DNA of 64,000 bases from JAFAXD01 sp963833605 (GCA_963833605.1 CAWHYZ010000003.1:1-64000), one strand, 5' to 3'. Counted from the stretch's first letter, positions 42,341 through 51,489 are shown. Translations and numbers: made by a program. Notes: a model not told the origin generated them from the letters alone.

Positions 42341-43714
42341 TTACGCGCTGCGCGACGGCGACAATTCCTCCAGCACGCGGCCGCGGGTCTCGACCGCAAA
42401 CGCGAGCGTCACGAGGCCGCCGACCAGCGCAAAGCCGCCAAACATCAGAAACACGGCGTTGATCCCGGCGCTCGGCAGGATGAAGCCGACCATGTAGGGA
42501 CCGAGCACCGAGGCGGCGCGCAGCCAGGCATTGCCGACCCCGCAACCGAGCGCACGCATCTCGGTCGGATAGAGCTCGGCCGTATAGGTGGACAGCGAGA
42601 TCGCGAGCCAGGTGATGAAAAAGAAGCTGGCGGTCACCAGCACCTGCACGCTGCCGACACCCAAACCCTGGCTGAAGGCGAGAATGAGCAGCGGGACGGC
42701 GCTCAGCAACTGGCCAGCGACGAACAGCGGCTTGCGGCCGACGATGTCGATCGACGCAACGGCGACAAGTGCGCCGATCACTCCCACCAGGCTGTTGGTG
42801 AACCCGATATTGACCGATTGCTGAATGCTCACGTGATAGACCGTGCGAAAGATCGATGGGATCCAGGTGCTCAGTCCATAGATCACCGAGTAGCTGCAGA
42901 ACCAGATCGCCCAGACCGTCAGCGAGCGCCGCAGGTAGATGCCCTTGACCAATTCTGAAAAACGCGTCTCGGCTGGTTTCACCTCTGGCACGTTGGTGGG
43001 GATTGGAGGCAGCGTCAGCTTGCCACCTTTTGATATCTCAAGTTCGATCTTGCTCAGAATTTCGTTAGCTTCCGCCACACGCCCGCGGCTCGCGAGCCAG
43101 CGCGGCGATTCCGGTAGCAACCAGCGCAATGGAAGCGCGATCAGTGCCGGCAGCGCACCGATGATGAACATCCATTGCCATCCCAGGGTCGGAACGACGA
43201 AAACGCCAGCCAGCCCGGCGAACAGCAAGCCGATCGTGAACAACAATTGATAGCCGAGCGCAAATCGGCCGCGCCGCTTCGAGGCAGCGAACTCGCCGAT
43301 ATAGGACGCCATGATCGGAATTTCGCCACCGAGACCGATTCCCTGGACAAAGCGCATGGCTGACAGTGAATTCAAATCCCAGGCGAACGCACAGGCGAAG
43401 CTCATCACGGAGAATAGGAGCAGCGTGTAGATCGTGCATGGAACGCGGCCGATCCGTTCGGCCAGCCAACCGAAGAAGATCGAACCAATAACTTGGCCGA
43501 AATAGCCGATCGCAATGAGCGCGCCGATGTCGGGCGGTGTCAGCTTCCACAGACCGCTCAGCACCGGCAGCACGTAGGCGATCGAGAGCGCGTCAAAGGC
43601 GTCGAAGAACCAGCCGGTGCCGATCGGAACGAGAATCTTGAGATGCCAGGTTGACAGCGGCAGCCGCTCGATGCGCGCTGCGATGCGATAGTCCGTGCCC
43701 GTGCCTGCCGACAT
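42341..43714 (-). CDS. MFS transporter (sugar/aromatic acid:H+ symporter type), 457 aa
   Basis: Twelve predicted helices in two halves with a central cytosolic loop (LSKIELEISKGGKL...). MFS signatures are GWLAERIGRVP after TM2, GEIPIMASYIGEFAASKRRGR, PESPRWLASRGR and, in the second half, DIVGRKPLF and YPTEMRALGCGVGNAWLR. These resemble NiaP/aromatic-acid and sugar porters. ATG 43714 has GGGGAGGACC directly upstream, favouring it over ATG 43756. Transported substrate unknown. Confidence 0.87.
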   Translation of the reverse strand: MSAGTGTDYRIAARIERLPLSTWHLKILVPIGTGWFFDAFDALSIAYVLPVLSGLWKLTPPDIGALIAIGYFGQVIGSIFFGWLAERIGRVPCTIYTLLLFSVMSFACAFAWDLNSLSAMRFVQGIGLGGEIPIMASYIGEFAASKRRGRFALGYQLLFTIGLLFAGLAGVFVVPTLGWQWMFIIGALPALIALPLRWLLPESPRWLASRGRVAEANEILSKIELEISKGGKLTLPPIPTNVPEVKPAETRFSELVKGIYLRRSLTVWAIWFCSYSVIYGLSTWIPSIFRTVYHVSIQQSVNIGFTNSLVGVIGALVAVASIDIVGRKPLFVAGQLLSAVPLLILAFSQGLGVGSVQVLVTASFFFITWLAISLSTYTAELYPTEMRALGCGVGNAWLRAASVLGPYMVGFILPSAGINAVFLMFGGFALVGGLVTLAFAVETRGRVLEELSPSRSA

Positions 43715-43899
43715 GGTCCTCCCCAACGTCCGCTTCTTCATGCGGTTTACGTCCACAGGATAGCGGTTTTTACGCCCGCGTCATCCGCGAATCATTAGTC
43801 CAGGTTGAGGCGGACGCGCCGGCCTTATAAGGTTTCGGGTGGGAGCACGGGCTCTCGCTCGACGCCGATGCTCGGCGACAACAATTTGGGAGGAAATAA

Positions 43900-44430
43900 A
43901 TGCGAAGGCAGATCTTGATGTCATTGCTCGTTGGCGCCGCGGTGCTGGTAGCTGGCGAGCTGCGCGCTCAGCAACCTGCGCCGCCCAATCTCGACGCTGT
44001 TCCTGAGAAGATGCCGTTCAGCAACCCTTTCGGACCACCGATTGGCGCGCAACGCGCGCAATCGCTGATCCAGGCCGCGGCTGCGGAAGCCGCCAAGAGG
44101 GGGTGGGCGATGAACATCGCGGTCCTCGACTCGGGCGGAAATCTCGTCGCGTTCCTGCGCATGGATGACGCGCAGCTCGCCTCGATCTCCATTGCCGAGC
44201 ACAAGGCGCGCGTTGCGGTGAAATACCGCCGTCCGACCAAGGCGCTCGAGGATGGGGTGCAAAAGGCCGATCTCAAATACCTTTTGACGCTCGATGACGT
44301 GATCGCATCGCGGGGCGGCATCCCGCTGATCGAGGGCGGAAAGATCATCGGCGCAATCGGTTGTTCCGGAGGCACCGGCTCGCAGGATGAAGTGATCTGC
44401 ATGGCTGGTGCGGCTCTCGTCAACAAGTAG
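43900..44430 (+). CDS. GlcG/HbpS-family exported protein, 176 aa
   Basis: Signal peptide MRRQILMSLLVGAAVLVAGELRAQ; mature GlcG/HbpS-like (DUF336) domain: AQSLIQAAAAEAAKRGWAMNIAVLDSGGNLVAFLRMDDAQLASISIAEHKARVAVKYRRPT and GGIPLIEGGKIIGAIGCSGGTGSQDEVICMAGA. Some relatives bind haem or small ligands extracellularly; others are encoded with glycolate or aromatic catabolism genes. GGGAGGAAATAA precedes ATG 43900. Divergent from the MFS gene, with a 185-nt shared promoter region. Confidence 0.88.
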   Translation: MRRQILMSLLVGAAVLVAGELRAQQPAPPNLDAVPEKMPFSNPFGPPIGAQRAQSLIQAAAAEAAKRGWAMNIAVLDSGGNLVAFLRMDDAQLASISIAEHKARVAVKYRRPTKALEDGVQKADLKYLLTLDDVIASRGGIPLIEGGKIIGAIGCSGGTGSQDEVICMAGAALVNK

Positions 44431-44510
44431 CCACCTCAAGCGCTGCCATCGCGGAGTGGCGCCGTGGCAGCGCATCCCGGCGCGCTGCCACGGCAATGAC
44501 GGCGCGAGCC

Positions 44511-45620
44511 CTATCGCGTCAACGTATCGATACGGATCGCCCAGGCTCCGACTGGTGGCACTTCGATGCGAATCTCGTCGCCGATGCGGGCGCCGAGCAA
44601 CGCTGGCGCCTCGACGTTGAGCTTGAGCCCTCCGGCTTCCACCACCATGGATTGGCGGGGTCCGCGAAAGATCGAGCTTGTGATGCGACCGGACCATGCC
44701 ATTGGCGAACCGCTGCTGCCGTTGGGACCGATGTGCATGTTTTCCGGCCGCACCAGCACCAGCACCGGTTCGCCGGCCGCGAACGGTTCGCCGCCGAAGC
44801 AACGGCCGGTCCAGTTATTGCCGGCGACAGTGAGCTCGAATTTTTGGTCCGTTCGTGCCTCGCAAGCGGTGACCCTGGCGTCGAGCAGGTTGGGGGAGCC
44901 GAAGAACGCCGCGACCGCGCGAGTTGCTGGCCGCCGATAGATTTCCTCGGGGGCACCCACCTGCAGGATGCGCCCAGCCTCCATGACGACGACCCGGTCG
45001 GAGAGCGCCATCGCCTCCTCCTGGTCATGGGTCACGTACAGGCTGGTGATGCCAAGCCGCTTTTGCAGGGCGCGGAACTCATCGCCCATCTGCGTGCGCA
45101 GACGCGCATCGAGATTGCTCAACGGTTCGTCGAGCAGCAAAACCTCGGGCTCGAACACGAGTGCGCGGGCGATTGCGACCCGCTGCTGCTGGCCGCCGGA
45201 GAGTGCCGGCGCTGGACGTTCGGCGAAGGTCTCCATCTCGACCAGCCGCAGCACGGCGTGCACGCGCTCCCTGATCTCCGCCTTGGGGCGGCGGCGGATG
45301 CGCAGCGGGTAGGCGACGTTGTCGAACACGGTCATGTGCGGCCAGATCGCGTAGGACTGGAACACCATGCCGAGTTGGCGGCGGTCGGGCGGTACGAAGA
45401 AGCCGGCGGCGGCATCGCTCACGACCCGGTCGCCGATGCTGATGCGTCCCGACGTGTTCTGCTCGAGCCCCGCCACCATGCGTAGTGTCGTAGTCTTGCC
45501 GCAGCCGGACGGGCCGAGCAGGGTGACGAACTCGCCGCGCTCGACTTTCAGATTGACGCAATTGACCGCGGCGACGTTGCCGAAGTGGCGGCTCACGTCC
45601 TCGACCAGTACGGCGGGCAT
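44511..45620 (-). CDS. ABC transporter ATP-binding protein (PotA/FbpC type), 369 aa
   Basis: ATPase of a spermidine/putrescine- or Fe3+-type importer. Walker A GPSGCGKT at 36-43, Q-loop VFQSYAIWPHMTV, signature LSGGQQQRVAIARAL, Walker B VLLLDEPLSNLDARL and H-loop THDQEEAM, followed by a TOBE-type C-terminal domain (about 240-369; VLVRPENMHIG). 13 nt after the permease stop, so in one operon. No binding protein for the system is visible nearby. Confidence 0.92.
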   Translation of the reverse strand: MPAVLVEDVSRHFGNVAAVNCVNLKVERGEFVTLLGPSGCGKTTTLRMVAGLEQNTSGRISIGDRVVSDAAAGFFVPPDRRQLGMVFQSYAIWPHMTVFDNVAYPLRIRRRPKAEIRERVHAVLRLVEMETFAERPAPALSGGQQQRVAIARALVFEPEVLLLDEPLSNLDARLRTQMGDEFRALQKRLGITSLYVTHDQEEAMALSDRVVVMEAGRILQVGAPEEIYRRPATRAVAAFFGSPNLLDARVTACEARTDQKFELTVAGNNWTGRCFGGEPFAAGEPVLVLVRPENMHIGPNGSSGSPMAWSGRITSSIFRGPRQSMVVEAGGLKLNVEAPALLGARIGDEIRIEVPPVGAWAIRIDTLTR

Positions 45621-45633
45621 TGCGGCTCCCCAC

Positions 45634-47415
45634 TCACAGCGTGCTGATGCGCTGCTTGATCACCTTCAGCTGTACGAAGCGAAAGAAGATCACGAGCAGC
45701 ATCATCAACAGGCCGATGACGCTGACCTGCTCGGCCTGGCCATTCGACCACAGCTTGAGCAGTACGACTGACAGCACCTCTGACCCGACCGAATAGAGCA
45801 GGATCGAAGCGGACAATTCCCGCATGATGCCGAAGAACGTAAGCACCCAACCGACCGCGAACGAGGGCCACGACAGCGCAATCAGGATGCGCCAGAGCGT
45901 TTGCCACCAGCTGCCGCCGTGCACCCGCGAGCACTCCTCCAGGTCGAATGAGAGCTGGTGATAGGCGTTCGACATGACCCGCACCGAGATCGGCGTTCCG
46001 AGCGCCATGTAGGCGATGAGGAGCGCCCAGATCGTGCCGTAGATCGGGATCGGTCCCGGCAGCATGGCGAACGCCCACAGGAAACCGACGCCGAGCACCA
46101 TGCCGGGCATCATCCACGGTAGCCAGGCCAGCACGTCGATCAGGCGGCGCCCGCGCCAGCGTGTGCGCACCGTCACATAGGCAACGACGCCGCCGAGCGT
46201 CATGGTGGCGGAAGCACCCACCACGCCGAGCAGCATGGTGTTGCGGAACGCGCGCCAGAACTCCTTGTTGTCCCAGACCGCCACGTAATGCTCCAGCGTG
46301 AGCATGTCCCATTGGTAAAAGCCGAAGAACTTGAAGAACGAACCAATCAGTAACTGGCCGACCGGAAGCACCACCGTGATGACGAAGAACAGGATGCAGA
46401 AGCCGAATGTTACCCAGCGCCAGGGGCCGAGCTTCATCACGTTGGGTGCATAGCCCTTGCCGGTCACGGTCGCGAAGCTGCGGCCGTGCAGGACCCGCCA
46501 TTGCCACACCACGAACAGGAACATGAACACCATGATGGCGAAGCTGAGTGCGGTAGCGTACTGATAGGCCGGCGTCGCCCGGTGGTTGATGGCATTGTAG
46601 ATCTCGGTGGTGATGACCGTGATGCCGGCCGGCAGGCCGAAGAACAGCGGCGATTCGAACAATTCGATGCCGCGGATCAGGCTGAGCGCAAACGACGAGA
46701 CGATCGCCGGCAGCATCAGGATCAACGTGATGCGCCGAAACGTGTGCCAGCGCGAAGCGCCGCACATGCGGCTCGATTCCTCAAGCGTCGGGTCCATGGC
46801 GCGGAACGCGTCGACGATGAACAGGAACAGGAACGGCGTCGAGTACTGCATCATGTGCCAGACGACGCCGCCGTATGAATAGACGTTGATCGGCGAGGTC
46901 GTGGCGCCGGTCAACGATTTCCAAACGAGGTTCAGCACGCCGACCTGCGGATTTCCGAGCATGCCCCAGGCCATGGCGGTGAGGATCGGCGGGATGAAAA
47001 ACGGCAGCGTCACCAGCACCTCGAGTGCGCCGCGTGCCGGCGTATCGGTGCGCGCGAGGATGAAAGCGAGCGCGACCGCCAGCAGGATCGACGGAATGGT
47101 TTTGGCGAATGAAATCCCGACCGTGTTGGCCAGCACCAGGACGTTGCTCGTGGTGAAGATCTCGGCATAGCCGTCGAGGTTGAAAGTGCCCGCCATGCCG
47201 GGCGGTGTCGAATGCAGGCTGCCATAGAGCAGCATCGCGAGCGGATAGACTGTGAGGAAGGACAAGAGCGCGATCAGGGCGAGCACGCCGATGCGGCGCC
47301 CGATTGCAAAATTGGCGATGTGGTTGAGAAACAGAGTCTTGCGGTCAAGCGCTGCCGGCGCCGTCCGGCTCAGGGCGCTCTTGCGGCCGATATTGAAGCT
47401 CGAGGCGACGGCCAT
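45634..47415 (-). CDS. ABC transporter double permease (FbpB type), 593 aa
   Basis: Fusion of two permease domains, as in Fe3+ importers: about twelve helices and two EAA loops (ESSRMCGASRWHTFRRITLILMLP in the first half and EECSRVHGGSWWQTLWRILIALSWP in the second). Starts MAVASSFNIGRKSALSRTAP. Encoded between the Rieske gene (3-nt gap upstream) and its ATPase. The neighbouring oxidative genes suggest an organic substrate rather than iron, but that is inference. Confidence 0.92.
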   Translation of the reverse strand: MAVASSFNIGRKSALSRTAPAALDRKTLFLNHIANFAIGRRIGVLALIALLSFLTVYPLAMLLYGSLHSTPPGMAGTFNLDGYAEIFTTSNVLVLANTVGISFAKTIPSILLAVALAFILARTDTPARGALEVLVTLPFFIPPILTAMAWGMLGNPQVGVLNLVWKSLTGATTSPINVYSYGGVVWHMMQYSTPFLFLFIVDAFRAMDPTLEESSRMCGASRWHTFRRITLILMLPAIVSSFALSLIRGIELFESPLFFGLPAGITVITTEIYNAINHRATPAYQYATALSFAIMVFMFLFVVWQWRVLHGRSFATVTGKGYAPNVMKLGPWRWVTFGFCILFFVITVVLPVGQLLIGSFFKFFGFYQWDMLTLEHYVAVWDNKEFWRAFRNTMLLGVVGASATMTLGGVVAYVTVRTRWRGRRLIDVLAWLPWMMPGMVLGVGFLWAFAMLPGPIPIYGTIWALLIAYMALGTPISVRVMSNAYHQLSFDLEECSRVHGGSWWQTLWRILIALSWPSFAVGWVLTFFGIMRELSASILLYSVGSEVLSVVLLKLWSNGQAEQVSVIGLLMMLLVIFFRFVQLKVIKQRISTL

Positions 47416-47418
47416 CGC

Positions 47419-47832
47419 CTACATCTCGACGACGATGTAATTCTCTTCCACCGCCACCTGAAATGTCTCGACCACATAGGGACCTTTCAGGAGCTCGCTC
47501 CCGGGTTCGACCGAGACCGCGTATTGGCGCACAAAGGTGTTGTCGGGATCGCAGTAGGACTGCCCGGTCCGCACGTCGAACTCCCAACCGTGCCACGGGC
47601 ATTTGAGCAATTCGCCTTGGCGCGTGAGCCGGTAGTGGCCGGGTTCGTCGGAGAGCGCGAGTCCCACGAGCTTGCCGCGGCAGAGCGCGGCCCCCTCGTG
47701 CGGGCACTTGTTGGCAAGCGCAAAATATTCGCCCTTGACGTTGAAGAGACCGATCTCGCGACCCTTGACGGTGACAAGCTTGCTCGATCCGGGGGCGATT
47801 TCGCCGACAGTCGCGACCACGTGGCGGCTCAT
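47419..47832 (-). CDS. Rieske [2Fe-2S] protein, 137 aa
   Basis: Small soluble Rieske ferredoxin. Cluster ligands C43 and H45 in NKCPHEGAALC and C78 and H81 in LKCPWHGWEFDVRTGQSYCDPD. The insertion between the two halves (LVGLALSDEPGHYRLTRQGE) is that of the Rieske ferredoxins that accompany amidohydrolases and ABC importers in rhizobia. It could pass electrons to an oxygenase, none of which is in this operon. ATG 47832 lies 3 nt after the stop of the truncated amidohydrolase. Confidence 0.9.
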   Translation of the reverse strand: MSRHVVATVGEIAPGSSKLVTVKGREIGLFNVKGEYFALANKCPHEGAALCRGKLVGLALSDEPGHYRLTRQGELLKCPWHGWEFDVRTGQSYCDPDNTFVRQYAVSVEPGSELLKGPYVVETFQVAVEENYIVVEM

Positions 47833-47835
47833 CGG

Positions 47836-47952
47836 TCACTCCAGATAGGGCTTGAGGTCCGAAGTCGCGCCCAGATTGGGATAAATATCGCAGTCGACGA
47901 TCGCAAGACGTGCCGTCTGTTCGACGCTCGGCTCCCGGACCGCGATGTTCAT
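47836..47952 (-). pseudogene. N-terminal stub of an amidohydrolase, 38 codons
   Basis: AGGTCC lies about 5 nt before ATG 47952, which encodes MNIAVREPSVEQTARLAIVDCDIYPNLGATSDLKPYLE and then TGA. The segment AIVDCDIYPNLGATSDLKPYLE is the start of the amidohydrolase-2 (metal-dependent TIM-barrel hydrolase) family, which normally reads VDCDIHP, with the H as metal ligand, and continues for about 350 residues. Here the H is a Y and everything after residue 38 is missing. It looks like the remains after deletion of the main body, leaving the first codons in front of the Rieske gene. Confidence 0.65.
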
Positions 47953-48062
47953 GCCAGGACCTTTCCAAAATGCCGATTTCCCGCACGCATCGGCGCGCGC
48001 GGAGGAGTTCGGATACTACTCCGCCCAAGCGCTATTTCAACGCAACGCAAACGCCATCCCAT

Positions 48063-49274
48063 CTACGCGCTGTGTGCGGGCCTCTTTCTCGTCTTTGGCG
48101 GATGGGCATGCACGGCCTCTTCGTTGACATCGGTTCCCCACCCCGGCCGTGTCGGCACCACGATCTGCCCATCTTCGATCTGCGGTGCATGGGTCACAAG
48201 ATCATCGCGCCATGGAACCTCGTCCACGTCATATTCCATGATCCGATAGTTGGGGATCGAGGCACAGAAATGCGCGCTGATCATACTGGCCAGATGGCCG
48301 GCGAAATTATGCGGCGCGCAGTCCACCTCGAACGCATCGGCGAGCGAGGCGGCGCGCACCGATTCCCACAGTCCGTTCCACTGCACGTCGACAATCGCCA
48401 CATCGCACGCATAGTGCTCGAGATAAGGCCGGAACGCGGGCAGCCCGTGGATGGTCTCGAGCGAGGCGATCGGCGTTGAGGTTGAACGCCGCACCGTCGC
48501 CAACGCCTCGGGGTCATGGATGTCGCATTCGAGCCAGGTGAGATTGAGGTCTTCGACCGCCTTGGCGATGCGGATGAAGCCTTCGGTGCGCTGGCTGAAG
48601 TTGAGATCGAGCATCAGGCCCATATCGTCGCCGGCGCCGGAGCGAAATGCCGCGAGCACGTCGTGGATGCCGCGGGTCAGCTTGGCATCCGGATGCCGGC
48701 TCAAGAAATTCGGCATCATCCGGAAGCCCGGCATGAACGGGGGGTCGCCCGGGCGCAACGGGAGCGGATTGGTCTTGAGTGCCTTGAAGCCGCGCGCCTT
48801 CACCTCGGCGCCGAGTTCCTTGATGTCGTCGAGCGTGCGCAGCGGCTTGAGGCCAAGTTCGCCTTCGAAATAGTCGCGCCGCCACACCCGGAAGCTTGCG
48901 CAGTGCGACCAGTAGAGCGTCACGCGGTCGCGGAACGGGCCGCCGAACAGGGCACACACCGGCACCCCCAGCGCCTTGGCCTTGACGTCAAGGCAGGCGT
49001 TCTCGATTGCTGCGATCGCCTCGTGATTGATGCCGCCGATCGACATGCGGGTGATGGCGCGCAGCGACACGGCGATCTTGCCGACCTCGCGCGGATCCAT
49101 GCCGATCGCGATGTCGGCGAAGCGGGCAATGAGATCAGAAGTCGCGTTGGTGGCGCCAAAGTCCTCATTATATTCCGACCAGCCGACCAGGCCCTCATCG
49201 GTCGAGAGCTTCAGAAACGAGAAGTTGCGCCAGCCGCCGTCAGCCTTCAGGGTTTCAATCTTGGTGATACGCAT
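48063..49274 (-). CDS. Mandelate racemase/muconate lactonizing enzyme family protein, 403 aa
   Basis: Enolase-superfamily enzyme that abstracts an alpha-proton of a carboxylate. Capping domain 1-125; catalytic barrel with K167 (KALKTNP), metal ligands D223 (MLDLNF), E249 (WLECDIHD) and E273 (ASLETIHG), then D296 and H322 (CAPHNFAGH) as the acid/base dyad. This Lys-x-? / Asp-His layout is that of MR-type acid-sugar dehydratases and racemases. Starts ATG 49274 (MRITKIETLKADGG). The D-2-hydroxyacid dehydrogenase upstream (77 nt) fits a hydroxy- or sugar-acid pathway. Confidence 0.88.
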   Translation of the reverse strand: MRITKIETLKADGGWRNFSFLKLSTDEGLVGWSEYNEDFGATNATSDLIARFADIAIGMDPREVGKIAVSLRAITRMSIGGINHEAIAAIENACLDVKAKALGVPVCALFGGPFRDRVTLYWSHCASFRVWRRDYFEGELGLKPLRTLDDIKELGAEVKARGFKALKTNPLPLRPGDPPFMPGFRMMPNFLSRHPDAKLTRGIHDVLAAFRSGAGDDMGLMLDLNFSQRTEGFIRIAKAVEDLNLTWLECDIHDPEALATVRRSTSTPIASLETIHGLPAFRPYLEHYACDVAIVDVQWNGLWESVRAASLADAFEVDCAPHNFAGHLASMISAHFCASIPNYRIMEYDVDEVPWRDDLVTHAPQIEDGQIVVPTRPGWGTDVNEEAVHAHPPKTRKRPAHSA

Positions 49275-49351
49275 CCTGGTGCCCCAATTCCGAGCTTCAT
49301 TAGGTCTTGCGGCGCCCTCTTCCGATCCGAAGTCACCACACCCGCACTATC

Positions 49352-50305
49352 TCACAACGCAACGACATTCGTGAGCGGCTCGCCGCGCATGAAGCGCTTG
49401 AGATTGTCTTCGGCAACGGCCGCCATGCGCTGGGTTCCGAGGGGTCCGCAGGCGCCCGACATGTGCGGCGTGATGATCAGGTTGGGGGCGCCCCATAGCG
49501 GATGATCCGCGGGCAATGGTTCGGGATCAGCCACGTCGAGGCCGGCACCCGCGATCACACCTTCGATCAGCGCATTGGTGAGGGCCAGGGTGTCGACAAT
49601 CGGGCCGCGCGCGATATTGACCAGCAAGGCGCTTCGCTTGCAGGCATTGAGCTCACGCGCCCCGATCAGGCCCTGGGTCTTGGGGTCGAGCGGAACGGCG
49701 ATCATGACCGCGTCGGCGCGCGGCAAAACATCCATCAGGCGGGTGATGGGCGCGGCCTCGTCGGCGAGCTCATGCGGCGACCCGGAGCGGGAGACCGCGA
49801 TGATGCGGGCGCCGAACGCGCGCAACAGCCGCGCGATTTCGCGGCCGATATGACCGAAGCCGATCACCGCTACCGCAGTCTGGTCCGGAATGCGTGCGCG
49901 GGCGCCCGGCGTGCGGTCCCAGATCCGTTGGCTCTGCTGGCTTGTGAACACCGGTAGCTGGCGCTGTAGCGCGAGCAGTAACATCACCGCGTGGGTCGCA
50001 ACCGGCGGCGCCAGTGCGGCCCCCATGTTGGTGACGATGACGCCTTGCGGCACGCCGAACTGCTTGGCGCTGTCGTAGCCGGCGGTGAGGAGCTGCAGCC
50101 ATTTCGCGCGCGGCGCCGCGGCATGCACCGCCGCGGCCACCTGTTCGGTGTAGAGAAAATCCGTAAGGAACAAGGCATCTGCCTCGGGGACCGCCGCGAC
50201 GATCGCCGGCTCCCCCTCCACGACCTTGAGGTCGTCGCCGAGGATGGGCTTAAGGCGCGCGATGAAGTCGGCTTTGGCCAGGGTGGCGGACAGAACGGCA
50301 CGCAT
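49352..50305 (-). CDS. D-2-hydroxyacid dehydrogenase family protein, 317 aa
   Basis: NAD(P)-dependent 2-hydroxyacid dehydrogenase. Cofactor loop VAVIGFGHIGREIARLL; catalytic Arg in NIARGPIVDT, Glu in LDVADPEPLP, His in TPHMSGACG. Starts MRAVLSATLAKADFIARL at ATG 50305. Likely acts with the enolase-superfamily enzyme downstream, oxidising or reducing a 2-hydroxy acid. An NAD/NADP preference is suggested by AVSRSGSP (Arg after the second strand points to NADP). Confidence 0.9.
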   Translation of the reverse strand: MRAVLSATLAKADFIARLKPILGDDLKVVEGEPAIVAAVPEADALFLTDFLYTEQVAAAVHAAAPRAKWLQLLTAGYDSAKQFGVPQGVIVTNMGAALAPPVATHAVMLLLALQRQLPVFTSQQSQRIWDRTPGARARIPDQTAVAVIGFGHIGREIARLLRAFGARIIAVSRSGSPHELADEAAPITRLMDVLPRADAVMIAVPLDPKTQGLIGARELNACKRSALLVNIARGPIVDTLALTNALIEGVIAGAGLDVADPEPLPADHPLWGAPNLIITPHMSGACGPLGTQRMAAVAEDNLKRFMRGEPLTNVVAL

Positions 50306-50417
50306 GGAGTTTGGACGCTGAATGTATGGGGAGTACTCGGGGCCAGTCTTATAAGTCCTGACGGAGAGCCCGCGAAAGCCCGGGTTGTGCGCCAGAGCCG
50401 ATTGTCGCCGCGTACGG

Positions 50418-50678
50418 CTACAGCGGCCTGTTGGTCCCGATCACCCGCACCTCTTCACGTCCGAACTCGGCGATCTCGCCGTTGAGGCCGCCGGTAAACA
50501 GGCCGTACCAGACTGCCGGCTTCATCTTCATCTCTTTGCGGTTGAAGACGATCTCGCTGTCGGACTCTATCCGATAATAGCCCTTGTCGGACTTGGTGAT
50601 ACGGCAGTCCGGTTTGCGGCGTGCCGATTCGACGATCTCGTGGAACTCCGCCACATCGAGCACATAGACCACAACCAT
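50418..50678 (-). CDS. Hypothetical protein coupled to VOC enzyme, 86 aa
   Basis: ATG 50678 is 1 nt after the VOC gene's TGA, and the frame ends at 50418. The protein reads MVVVYVLDVAEFHEIVESARRKPDCRITKSDKGYYRIESDSEIVFNRKEMKMKPAVWYGLFTGGLNGEIAEFGREEVRVIGTNRPL: a small alpha/beta fold with a KxxxGYYRIE strand. I do not recognise the family, but its tight coupling to the VOC protein implies a partner or accessory role in the same reaction. Confidence 0.7.
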   Translation of the reverse strand: MVVVYVLDVAEFHEIVESARRKPDCRITKSDKGYYRIESDSEIVFNRKEMKMKPAVWYGLFTGGLNGEIAEFGREEVRVIGTNRPL

Positions 50679-50679
50679 G

Positions 50680-51384
50680 TCAGGCCGCCTTGATGAGTTC
50701 TTCGACGAGCTTGGCCTTGCGTCGCCAGACTGTGTCGATATCCATGACGCGCGTTCCCTTGGCGGCAAGCTCATCTTCAAGCTCAATGGCCGCCGCCAGC
50801 GTCAGCTCCGCGTCCTTGGCGTCCAGCACCTGGACATCGCGCAGCCGCAGCGTTACCTCGATCGGATAGCCGTTCGGGTCGCGGAAATAGATCGATTTGA
50901 GGATTTCGTGACGCGTGTAGGGGGACACAATGACCCCGCGCTGTTCCAGAGTTTCCTTCCAGCGCTGAAGCTCTTCCGGGGTCTCGACACCCCAGGCGGT
51001 GTGAGTCGCCGAATAGAAATAGTGGTCTTCGGGGATGAATTTGTCGGGGCGATCGGTCCCCAGATAGTAGAAAAACGCGATGGTCGCGCCTTTGCCCGCA
51101 TCGAAGAAGAAATGCAGGAAATCCGGATGGCCCTCCTGACCCCAGCCGCGCGCGCTGATGGTGTGCACCAACGGCAGGCCGAGAATGTCGCGATAGAATT
51201 CGACGGTCTCGCGCAGTTTCCATGTCGGCCGTGCCGTGTGGTCGACGCCGTGCAGCTTGAGCTCGACACCGTCAAGCTTGGCGGGCTTGAGCTTCGCTAC
51301 CTCGACCTCCTCGGTACGGTAGGCGCGGTTGCTGCTGTAGGCTGATGTGGACGCCGCCTTTGTATGGAGGGTATCTCTATCCAT
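50680..51384 (-). CDS. VOC-family (type I extradiol dioxygenase-like) protein, 234 aa
   Basis: Two vicinal-oxygen-chelate modules. The potential metal triad is H49 (GVDHTARP), H128 (SATHTAW) and E176 (GYPIEVTL), the 2-His-1-carboxylate set of ring-cleaving dioxygenases and glyoxalases. FYRDILGL and FRDPNGYPIEV are standard VOC motifs. ATG 51384 has GGAGATCGGCAG upstream. Its promoter carries the same operator as the acyl-CoA ligase operon, so a role in cleaving or processing an aromatic intermediate is a reasonable inference, but glyoxalase or hydrolase activity is equally possible by fold. Confidence 0.8.
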   Translation of the reverse strand: MDRDTLHTKAASTSAYSSNRAYRTEEVEVAKLKPAKLDGVELKLHGVDHTARPTWKLRETVEFYRDILGLPLVHTISARGWGQEGHPDFLHFFFDAGKGATIAFFYYLGTDRPDKFIPEDHYFYSATHTAWGVETPEELQRWKETLEQRGVIVSPYTRHEILKSIYFRDPNGYPIEVTLRLRDVQVLDAKDAELTLAAAIELEDELAAKGTRVMDIDTVWRRKAKLVEELIKAA

Positions 51385-51446
51385 CTGCCGATCTCCGAGA
51401 TTGCCGGCTTTAACACAGCCCAAGCTACTACTCTCATTTCGCATTC

Positions 51447-51489
51447 GACGCTTATGTAGAATTTTCGTCATTAACGTCCGATTTGTCAA
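51447..51489 (-). promoter_or_regulatory. VOC operon promoter with 32-bp dyad operator
   Basis: On the minus strand TTGACA (51489-51484) is followed after 5 nt by a 32-bp element (51478-51447): GACGTTAATG, 12 nt, CATAAGCGTC. The arms are inverted repeats matching at 8 of 10 positions. The core GACGAAAATTCTACATAAG is identical to that at 56135-56153. A -10 such as GAAAAT, 17 nt from TTGACA, lies inside it, so a bound repressor would block the polymerase. Confidence 0.65.
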
